Of a stretch of 32,807 nt of DNA, positions 9,000 to 15,004 are shown piece after piece; position 1 is the stretch's first letter; the number at the start of each line of letters is the position of its first letter. This stretch comes from Chitinophagaceae bacterium. GTDB lineage: Bacteria; Bacteroidota; Bacteroidia; Chitinophagales; Chitinophagaceae. The notes under the pieces are model-generated. The model was not told the DNA's origin, did not search any database, and saw nothing but the letters and a program-made list of their open reading frames with translations. The stretch spans positions 1 to 32,807 of the forward strand of contig JANWIY010000028.1 in the NCBI GenBank assembly GCA_025449645.1, in the 5' to 3' direction. The translations under genes were made by a program, and so were the position numbers.

Positions 9000-9917
9000 A
9001 TGAAAAAGAATATTTACCCCGGATTAACAATCCTAGTGCTCCTGCTGCTTAGTGTAATGGCCTGCCGGAAGACCATTGATCCCACAGAGACAATACAGAA
9101 CCAGACCCCGCCGAAAGTGGATTCCACCACTCATGCGGATTCAACGCATACATCTGTTGACACAGCCAATGTGCCGTATCCGCAGACCCCCTTGCTGGGA
9201 TGTAGTTATTCTCCGGATTATGGTGACTCGATAATATTTCCGCAGCCAACGAACGGGCAGGATTATATAATTTTTCCGGTTAATAATCAGGGTGTGAACG
9301 GGACGTATTTATCCTGGCCGGGCGGCCTGGTATTGAATGCTCAAACAGGCGCCATTGATCTTACAAAAAGTGAAACCGGCGCGCGTTATGACATCGGTTT
9401 TGTGAAAGCCGGAACAACAGATACCTGTTTGTCCCAGTTGATCGTAGCCGGTGCTGCTTATATGGATAGCGTGTACGTAATCTCCCAAAATGAGATTTAC
9501 GCGGATCCCTATTTCAATGCCAATCCTGACGCACCATCGGTGTGCAGCGGCAGCTCAGGCGGGCCCGGTTGTGCGTTTGACTATAACAATGCTGCGAAAA
9601 ATCAGGGTGTGGTCATTGACAATCATACCGGAATTATTGATTTGCAAAATACAATGAAAAACAGTCTTTTCGGACTGCTCCCCATCGATGGAACTACAAT
9701 TAATACAACCATTTATTATAAGCTGGACGACAATAGTAACTATGCCCCCCAAAAGATCGGGCTGAAGCTGATGTTCTACAATAAAAAATCGAGCATTCCG
9801 CCTTCACTCCTTGGAACCATTACCAATGATCTGCTGAATACGCTGCAGAACCTGTTGCTTGGTAAGAGCAGCAGTTCACCGAGGCCTCCGCTGATTATCA
9901 TTACAAGGAACAACTGA
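9000..9917 (+). CDS. Lipoprotein of unknown function
   Basis: A 305-residue protein. The first 22 residues form a lipoprotein signal (MKKNIYPGLTILVLLLLSVM-AC) with the acylated cysteine predicted at 22. A Thr/Ser/Asp-rich linker follows (about 25-60), as is common for surface or outer-membrane lipoproteins. The rest is beta-rich and shows two related stretches, about residues 105-135 (GGLVLNAQTGAIDL) and 200-230 (QGVVIDNHTGIIDL), suggesting a duplicated domain of the putative-Ig/cadherin-like kind. The C-terminal segment is less ordered and proline/serine rich near the end. I do not recognise the family. It shares strand and orientation with the TPR-CHAT gene 66 bp downstream and may be co-transcribed with it, with a hairpin between them. 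An upstream in-frame TTG is rejected because it is the -33 element. Confidence 0.8.
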   Translation: MKKNIYPGLTILVLLLLSVMACRKTIDPTETIQNQTPPKVDSTTHADSTHTSVDTANVPYPQTPLLGCSYSPDYGDSIIFPQPTNGQDYIIFPVNNQGVNGTYLSWPGGLVLNAQTGAIDLTKSETGARYDIGFVKAGTTDTCLSQLIVAGAAYMDSVYVISQNEIYADPYFNANPDAPSVCSGSSGGPGCAFDYNNAAKNQGVVIDNHTGIIDLQNTMKNSLFGLLPIDGTTINTTIYYKLDDNSNYAPQKIGLKLMFYNKKSSIPPSLLGTITNDLLNTLQNLLLGKSSSSPRPPLIIITRNN

Positions 9918-9941
9918 CGGGTAAAATCCGACAATAACCCC

Positions 9942-9996
9942 CTTTCCCGGACGTTACAGCTGGACATATTTTAAATCCAGCTTATGTCCGGGAAAG
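9942..9996 (+). promoter_or_regulatory. Two-part hairpin enclosing the TPR-CHAT start codon
   Basis: Outer arms CTTTCCCGGAC (9942-9952) and GTCCGGGAAAG (9986-9996) pair perfectly over 11 bp. Inner arms AGCTGGA (9958-9964) and TCCAGCT (9976-9982) pair perfectly over 7 bp, with an 11-nt loop. The ATG (9984-9986) lies at the base of the outer stem, so the folded RNA would hide the start. It could act as a translational switch, a partial transcription barrier after the lipoprotein gene, or an operator. Confidence 0.6.
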
Positions 9997-12770
9997 TTTT
10001 TTTGGTGCTCATTGCTTTTCTGGCGATCCTTTCCTTTAAGGGGCACGATCATGTTCCTCCACCATTAAAGGCCATTTGCAGGGAATATGCAAAAGCAGAC
10101 AGCCTGTTTAATTTATCCAATTCCACTGCAGCTGCAGACAGCGCAGCATTGAAAGGATTCTGGAATGTGATCCAGCAATCGGGCAGGTTTGGAAAACAGG
10201 GTATGACCGACAGTATATTCTTCCAGTCGTTTTATAAGGCCGGCGTGCTGCTTGAAATCAGCGGAAACTTTCAGGAGGCAACGCAGGCTTATTTAGGCGC
10301 TATTCCTTATGCTTCCGGGGAATCCGGCAAGCTAAAAATGTGCGTGTTTGCCGGAGCAGGTTTTTACAATCAGAATAATTTTGATTCGGCGAACTATTTT
10401 CTGTTGAAAGCAGAAGAAAATCAAACAATCCTCCAGCGGGAAGACCGCGTCCGTCTCTTTAATACACTGGGCGTATTGTATTATGACAATGGCAATTACC
10501 TGCAGAGTAAAAATTATTTTAATCAGGCTTTAAGTATCCTGGATAAAAAACTACCGGGCGACAGGATAAATGCGCTGAGTGTGCAGCTGAATATGGCCAC
10601 CTGTTTCTACCGGCTTGGCCTGTATGAGCGGGCTTTGACGATGTATCAAATGGCATTGCATGGCAACATGTTCCTCAACCAGATCTATATGAACATGGGA
10701 AGGGCCTATGCGGGGCTCCATTCCTACTGCGAAGCCCTGGCCTGCTTTCGCAAGGTCCGGGCAGATGAGCTTCCCGGCGTCTGGAATGAAATGGCCAGTG
10801 TTGCGCTGGGATCAGGCCACAGTGATTCTGCGGCCACATGGCTGAACCGGTTCAGAACTGAAAAAACGAATTTGAATGTAAATGCATTGGATGAGGGCTT
10901 TAATGCCCTCTATTCCGGGGAGCTTAATCTTTACCGGTCTGATCCTGAAACGGCACTCAGCCATTTGCAGGAGGCAGTCAATCTTTTCTCCGGAAATTTT
11001 AAGGATACCCTGATAAGGGATAACCCGACAGCCTTTTTGGGCACGTTTGCGTACTACCGTTTATTCGATGCACTATATGAAAAGGCCAATGCATGGCAGA
11101 TGCTTTATAAGAAAACTTCACGTGCGGAAGATTTGCAATCTGCTTACGATACCTATCAAAGCACGCTTTCCCTGCTGACTTATATTGAAAGAAGCTACGA
11201 GATGGATGATGCTAAAATTTTCCTAAAGCAAAAAAGTGCTCAGGCGTATAAACAGGCATTTCAGGTTTGCCTCGATTTATCTAAGATTTTTCCTGAGCGC
11301 CATTACCTGGAAGATGCATTTCTAATCAGCGAAAGAAACAAAGCCTCGGTAATGATTTCCAATTTGAGGCAGCAGAATTTTCATTTTACGTCCGGCAGGG
11401 AAGGGGACCTGGTGCGCCAGGAAGGCAATATTAAATTCAATATTGCCAGGTTGAGCATCAAGGCTGATCAGAAATATGATGCGGAAACGATGGAGAAAAT
11501 AAATTCAGAAAAATCAGCTTATGAAACGAAGCTTGCAAATCTGCAGAAAGAGATGGAGAAAAACAGCAGGTATTACCAATTGAAATACCAGGACGACTAC
11601 CCCACAGTGCGGACTCTTCAAAATAGCCTGAACCCTAACCAGGCGATGATCAGTTTAAGCAACACGACAGATGCTGTGCATGCGTTTGTGATTACGGGCA
11701 CTCGTTTTCGTTATTTGCGGTTGGATAGCGGAGAATCAATTCGGGGGAATGTAAGATCCTGGATCCAGCTATTACAATCTTCGGAAAATGGAAAGCATAT
11801 AGATTCCAGAAACCTGGAGCGATCCCTTTACAATCAACTGGTCAGACCTTTGGAAGAGCTTGGTGGAAACAAGGAAGACTGGATTGTAGTGCCGGATGGA
11901 ATATTCTTTCTCCTTCCCTTCGAGTCTCTCCCTGAAGATTCGTCCGGGAGCCGCCTGATCGAGAAACATTCATTCAGTTATCAATTCTCCTCCAGGTTCA
12001 TTCCTTTAAAAGAATCGGTTTCTATGAAACCTGATTTTGACGGTGCAGTTCTTTCATTTGCGCCGTTTGCTGCAAGTGGAGCGGACCTGCGCAAGGAAGG
12101 AATGGGATATCTCGAGCGCTTGCCGGATTCAAGAAAAGAAATCTCCTCGTTAGGGGGTAAACAATCTGCTGATAGCGCGGCCACAAAGGAAAACTTTCTA
12201 AAATCACTGAATCAATTTCCTATTGTTCATCTTGCCACGCATGCAGTGGCCGATATGAATGATCCATCCGCTTCTTTTATTGCTTTTTATCCCGCTTCCG
12301 GCATGCGTTCGGAAGATTGTCTTTTTCTCGATGAGCTTTATGGTCTAAGGATGGACAGTTGTCAGTTGATCATTATCAGTGCCTGTGAAACCGGGAAAGG
12401 ACAGCTGATCAGCAATGAAGGCGTAATGAGTTTCGCAAGGGCTTTTCTTTATGCGGGATGCCCAAGCACGATCAATAGTTTGTGGAAGGCCGATGACATG
12501 TCAACCAGTGAGATCCTGGATCATTTTCATCGATATCTCCGGGAAGGGTACAGCAAATCAAAGGCATTGCGTCAGGCCAAGATCGACTTTATCCAAAAAA
12601 ATCCGCTACTGAGAAATCCCGCTTACTGGTCGCATTTGATCCTGACTGGAAATCCGGACGCATTGTATAAAAAAAAACAGCCCTACGGGTGGGCTGTTCT
12701 GGGAATATGTTTTTGCTCTGCAGTGTTTATTGGGTTAAGAAAAAGAAAAAAAAGTCGACGCTCTTCATAG
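9984..12770 (+). CDS. Secreted, membrane-anchored TPR-CHAT protease
   Basis: A 928-residue protein. Residues 1-20 form a signal peptide or anchor. About 60-440 are tetratricopeptide repeats, with clear TPR-like units around 160-190 and 200-225. About 445-540 is helical and partly coiled coil. About 545-890 is a CHAT (caspase HetF-associated with TPRs) domain. The clan CD catalytic pair is intact: His753 in VHLATHA and Cys801 in IIISACETG, followed by the conserved GVMSFARAFLYAGCPSTINSLW region. A single helix at about 901-917 (YGWAVLGICFCSAVFIGL) is followed by a strongly basic tail (RKRKKSRRSS). This predicts TPR and CHAT in the periplasm and the tail in the cytoplasm. CHAT proteins are proteases or protein scaffolds; substrate unknown. 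The convergent neighbour pair, sigma factor and TPR anti-sigma candidate, suggests a signalling target. The start codon sits in a hairpin. Confidence 0.9.
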   Translation: MSGKVFLVLIAFLAILSFKGHDHVPPPLKAICREYAKADSLFNLSNSTAAADSAALKGFWNVIQQSGRFGKQGMTDSIFFQSFYKAGVLLEISGNFQEATQAYLGAIPYASGESGKLKMCVFAGAGFYNQNNFDSANYFLLKAEENQTILQREDRVRLFNTLGVLYYDNGNYLQSKNYFNQALSILDKKLPGDRINALSVQLNMATCFYRLGLYERALTMYQMALHGNMFLNQIYMNMGRAYAGLHSYCEALACFRKVRADELPGVWNEMASVALGSGHSDSAATWLNRFRTEKTNLNVNALDEGFNALYSGELNLYRSDPETALSHLQEAVNLFSGNFKDTLIRDNPTAFLGTFAYYRLFDALYEKANAWQMLYKKTSRAEDLQSAYDTYQSTLSLLTYIERSYEMDDAKIFLKQKSAQAYKQAFQVCLDLSKIFPERHYLEDAFLISERNKASVMISNLRQQNFHFTSGREGDLVRQEGNIKFNIARLSIKADQKYDAETMEKINSEKSAYETKLANLQKEMEKNSRYYQLKYQDDYPTVRTLQNSLNPNQAMISLSNTTDAVHAFVITGTRFRYLRLDSGESIRGNVRSWIQLLQSSENGKHIDSRNLERSLYNQLVRPLEELGGNKEDWIVVPDGIFFLLPFESLPEDSSGSRLIEKHSFSYQFSSRFIPLKESVSMKPDFDGAVLSFAPFAASGADLRKEGMGYLERLPDSRKEISSLGGKQSADSAATKENFLKSLNQFPIVHLATHAVADMNDPSASFIAFYPASGMRSEDCLFLDELYGLRMDSCQLIIISACETGKGQLISNEGVMSFARAFLYAGCPSTINSLWKADDMSTSEILDHFHRYLREGYSKSKALRQAKIDFIQKNPLLRNPAYWSHLILTGNPDALYKKKQPYGWAVLGICFCSAVFIGLRKRKKSRRSS

Positions 12771-12849
12771 CCTGATATTGGATCTTAAATGGATAACGTT
12801 GTCTAAACCTACTCTCGTGTTTTCATGGATACGTCGACTTTTCATGTTC

Positions 12850-12999
12850 GGTCTTTCATTGGATTGGATAATCTCTCAACGGAAAATGCTGGTTTAAGGA
12901 TCGGATCTGGTTTTTTCATTCGGATAAAGGACTTACTGGTTTTTCAGGATTCGGTTTTTCGCAGGATCGTCGGATTCTATATTGGTGTTTTTCTAGGAT
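12850..12999 (+). repeat. Six degenerate GGTTTTTC-n-GGAT units
   Basis: Units at 12850-12864 (GGTCTTTCATTGGAT), 12891-12901, 12909-12925, 12938-12950 (GGTTTTTCAGGAT), 12953-12967 (GGTTTTTCGCAGGAT) and 12984-12999. Spacing is irregular and copies differ, so this looks like a decayed short tandem repeat rather than a CRISPR or REP array. Confidence 0.5.
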
Positions 13000-13024
13000 T
13001 CGTTTTTTGTGATCAGCTTCTTAT

Positions 13025-13057
13025 TTAGTAACCGCTGATGGTTTTTTTGTAACCTGG
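13025..13057 (+). repeat. Bipartite GTAACC element, copy 1
   Basis: TTAGTAACCGC followed by TTGTAACCTGG. The two GTAACC hexamers begin at 13028 and 13049, exactly 21 bp apart. The sequence before the element (GCTTCTTATTTAGTAACCGC) recurs almost unchanged in copy 2. Confidence 0.6.
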
Positions 13058-13098
13058 TTTTTCTTTCTATTATACTTTTCAAAGAGCCGCTTCTTTAT

Positions 13099-13131
13099 TT
13101 AGTAACCGCACTATAATTGAATGTAACCGCG
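13099..13131 (+). repeat. Bipartite GTAACC element, copy 2
   Basis: TTAGTAACCGC followed by ATGTAACCGCGG. The GTAACC hexamers begin at 13102 and 13123, again 21 bp apart. It ends about 10 bp from the anti-sigma stop codon. Confidence 0.6.
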
Positions 13132-13141
13132 GACTTTAAGA

Positions 13142-13909
13142 TTATTTTTGGTCTTTTAACTTAATGATTTTCAGGTCAGTAACTGAGATCTGGCGAGCCA
13201 GGGGGTAATAGACCTGGTTCTTGTTTGCCCTTATCTGGTCCAATATGCGAACTCCCTTATCTGTCTGGTGGTTCATCAGGCAAGCCAGGGCAAGATAATA
13301 TTCAGCTTCATCCTGAAAATATTTATCCGCAGATTTTGCATTGATATTCATTACATGCTCAAAACGGGAAACCGCTTCCGGGTATTTCTTCAATTCAAGG
13401 GCGGCCATACCTGAGAGGAAATAAGTCTCGCTGGTTTTGATGATTGCCTGGTCGGAATGCTGTATCACCGCATTCCAGTTCTTATCCCGGTATGCTGTTT
13501 CAACAGCGTCCTGATTGCCTTCCCCCCGGTTTGTACTTAAAGTATACTCTTCAAAATTCTGCTGATAAAGGGAACTGTTATTTACAGTGATGTATTTATA
13601 AAATAAGGCGCCACCAAGCACGACGATCACGATGGCTGCTACGCGGAGTGCTGTTTTATACATATTGCGAACCACGGCTCCGGAAGTTTTTGTTACAGGC
13701 TCATTCATATTTGCGAATCTTTTGCGGGCGTACACCACTTGTTCATGGATTGCATTGAGTTCAACGGCTTTCACAGCCATTTTCAGATATGCCCAATCTG
13801 CCGCGACCTGTTTATCGTTGCGGATCAGGGAATCCACCCGAACCGTTTCTTCGGCAGAGAGCTGCTTATCCAGGTAATCAATCAGTAAAAATTCGTTGTT
13901 CGGCAACAT
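13142..13909 (-). CDS. Membrane anti-sigma candidate with periplasmic TPR domain
   Basis: A 255-residue single-pass membrane protein. Residues 1-86 are cytoplasmic, with a short helical start (LLIDYLDKQLSAEETVRVDSLI) like the zinc-less anti-sigma domains of Bacteroidota. One helix spans about 87-106 (ALRVAAIVIVVLGGALFYKY). Residues about 132-235 form TPR-like helices (KNWNAVIQHSDQAI, SETYFLSGMAALELKKYPEAVSRFEHVM, AEYYLALACLMNHQTDKGVRILDQI) on the periplasmic side. It starts 6 bp after the sigma factor stop and is surely in the same operon, the usual place of a cognate anti-sigma. Proposed role: hold the sigma factor at the membrane until an extracytoplasmic event alters the TPR domain. Sigma binding is inferred from gene order, not from a diagnostic motif. 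Confidence 0.75.
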   Translation of the reverse strand: MLPNNEFLLIDYLDKQLSAEETVRVDSLIRNDKQVAADWAYLKMAVKAVELNAIHEQVVYARKRFANMNEPVTKTSGAVVRNMYKTALRVAAIVIVVLGGALFYKYITVNNSSLYQQNFEEYTLSTNRGEGNQDAVETAYRDKNWNAVIQHSDQAIIKTSETYFLSGMAALELKKYPEAVSRFEHVMNINAKSADKYFQDEAEYYLALACLMNHQTDKGVRILDQIRANKNQVYYPLARQISVTDLKIIKLKDQK

Positions 13910-13915
13910 GGCTTT

Positions 13916-14521
13916 TTATTTATTTATCAATTCGGCTATTTGTTTTGATGCAACCGGGTTTTCTTTTAACATGCCCGTGAGTTGTTGCAGACATTTATAC
14001 TTCTTATTTCTTACTACCTGTTCATTTTCATAGTGCAGGTGGGCGACTATTTCTTTCATCGACAAATTCTCATAATAAAATAAGGTGAGAATTTTTCTGC
14101 AGGAATCGCCCAGGCCGGCAAGCAGCTTTTGAAGTTGTTGGTTCAGCTCCCGGTCAACAATCGCCTCACTGACATCCGGATCCTCCGGATCGCGACCTGT
14201 CTCAAACATCCTCTCCCGGTTTTCAGCTCTTTGGCGTTTTCTCAATTCATTAAACCACAGGTTTTTTGAAATGGCGATCAGAAAAGTTCTGATGCCGGAT
14301 TCAAATCTGAATTTCCCTTTCCGGACAGTATCTATAAAAGCGATCACCGTTTCCTGGAAAATATCCTCTGCATCCTGTTCGCTCCCGCCCTTGCCCATAA
14401 TAAAAGATCTTGTAACCGCCGCATGCTCCTGGTAGAGATGGTTAATTGCCTGATCCAGGTTCCTCTTTTCTTTAATGGCCTCTGCCAGTGCCTCATCTGA
14501 GAAAGTAATCTTAGCGTTCAT
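13916..14521 (-). CDS. ECF-like sigma-70 family RNA polymerase sigma factor
   Basis: A 201-residue cytoplasmic protein. Region 2 is visible at about 25-100: YQEHAAVTRSFIMGKGGSEQDAEDIFQETVIAF, then FRFESGIRTFLIAISKNLWFNELRKRQR. Region 4 at about 130-190 shows the helix-turn-helix part LGDSCRKILTLFYYENLSMKEIVAHLHYENEQVVRNKKYKCLQQL. Regions 1 and 3 are absent, as in ECF sigma factors. It is the first gene of a two-gene operon with the TPR membrane protein, 6 bp apart. A bipartite GTAACC element lies 4-36 bp before the start codon and could serve autoregulation. Target genes are unknown; the elements in the nearby spacer share the same sequence. Confidence 0.9.
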   Translation of the reverse strand: MNAKITFSDEALAEAIKEKRNLDQAINHLYQEHAAVTRSFIMGKGGSEQDAEDIFQETVIAFIDTVRKGKFRFESGIRTFLIAISKNLWFNELRKRQRAENRERMFETGRDPEDPDVSEAIVDRELNQQLQKLLAGLGDSCRKILTLFYYENLSMKEIVAHLHYENEQVVRNKKYKCLQQLTGMLKENPVASKQIAELINK

Positions 14522-14524
14522 ATA

Positions 14525-14557
14525 TTAGTAACTGCCCGGAAAGACTTTGTAACCTGG
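14525..14557 (+). repeat. Bipartite GTAACC element, copy 3, in front of the sigma gene
   Basis: TTAGTAACTGC followed by TTGTAACCTGG, read on the plus strand. Half-sites begin at 14528 and 14549, 21 bp apart, as in copies 1 and 2. It lies directly upstream of the sigma start codon at 14521 (minus strand), so it is placed as an operator or a 5' leader element. Confidence 0.6.
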
Positions 14558-14672
14558 ATAATAAAATAAATTGAGAAAATGGAACACGCTTGAAATCAAA
14601 TCATAAGTATATGATTATCAACTCTATACAAGCAGTTTCCTGTTGGTCTGCATAAAATTCAATTGCCCCCGC

Positions 14673-14680
14673 TATCTTTG
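14673..14680 (+). promoter_or_regulatory. Promoter -7 box of tRNA-Gln(CUG)
   Basis: TATCTTTG, a full TAnnTTTG match, 41 bp before the mature tRNA end. No -33 TTG is seen at the usual spacing. Confidence 0.5.
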
Positions 14681-14721
14681 CAGCCGAAAAAATAAAGATA
14701 GGGAAATAATCTTTCCGCTTT

Positions 14722-14792
14722 TGCCCGATAGTATAACGGTAGTACGACAGACTCTGACTCTGTTTGTCGAGGTTCGAATCCTCGTCGGGCAA
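14722..14792 (+). tRNA. tRNA-Gln (anticodon CUG)
   Basis: Acceptor arms TGCCCGA and TCGGGCA, discriminator A at 14792. Anticodon stem ACAGA/TCTGT with loop CTCTGAC gives anticodon CTG. The T arm CGAGG-TTCGAAT-CCTCG is identical to that of the tRNA-Gln(UUG) at 8739. CCA is not encoded. A strong hairpin follows 6 bp downstream. Confidence 0.95.
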
Positions 14793-14798
14793 CAACGA

Positions 14799-14817
14799 CC
14801 CCGCAGGAACTGCGGGG
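14799..14817 (+). terminator. Terminator hairpin after tRNA-Gln(CUG)
   Basis: CCCCGCAG-GAA-CTGCGGGG is a perfect 8-bp GC-rich stem with a 3-nt loop, followed by a weak T stretch (CTGTTTG). Its position right after the tRNA supports intrinsic termination. From its end to 15004 I see nothing convincing. Confidence 0.75.
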
Positions 14818-15004
14818 CTGTTTGATTCATCAGGGATTCGCACGCCATGTCTCCCAGCCCTTATTGTAATTTCATAACGAATCGGCCTACTCAATACCGA
14901 ACAGAGACATATATCGCAGGCGTACTCTTACCCTGCTGCACAACATATAAGTAATTATCGATCAGCATATAATAAGTTGGCATTCCCTTGGTAAAAATAT
15001 ATTT

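Larger units (their letters stand above)
12771..13141. other. 371-bp noncoding spacer between convergent genes, repeat rich
   Basis: No credible gene is seen on either strand. The spacer separates the 3' ends of the TPR-CHAT and anti-sigma genes, is AT rich, and holds two repeat types listed separately: degenerate GGTTTTTC-GGAT units (12850-12999) and two bipartite GTAACC elements (13025-13131). No clear intrinsic terminator is seen. Confidence 0.7.

Noticed and set aside
12825-13028. 67-codon open frame in the convergent spacer
   Set aside because: The frame runs through the degenerate GGTTTTTC-GGAT repeats and the GTAACC element; its product is repetitive hydrophobic noise without a start signal.
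12850-13131. CRISPR array
   Set aside because: Repeat units are short, variable and unevenly spaced, and no cas gene is in the window.
8739-14792. tRNA-Gln pair as phage or ICE attachment sites
   Set aside because: No integrase, recombinase, or transfer gene lies in the interval, and the two tRNAs have different anticodons, so they are ordinary isoacceptors; kept only as a weak synteny question.
14891-14983. 30-codon minus-strand frame starting MPTYYMLIDNYLYVVQQGK
   Set aside because: It has a protein-like composition and might be the remnant of a gene end, but there is no ribosome site, no homolog I recognise, and it is too short to support.
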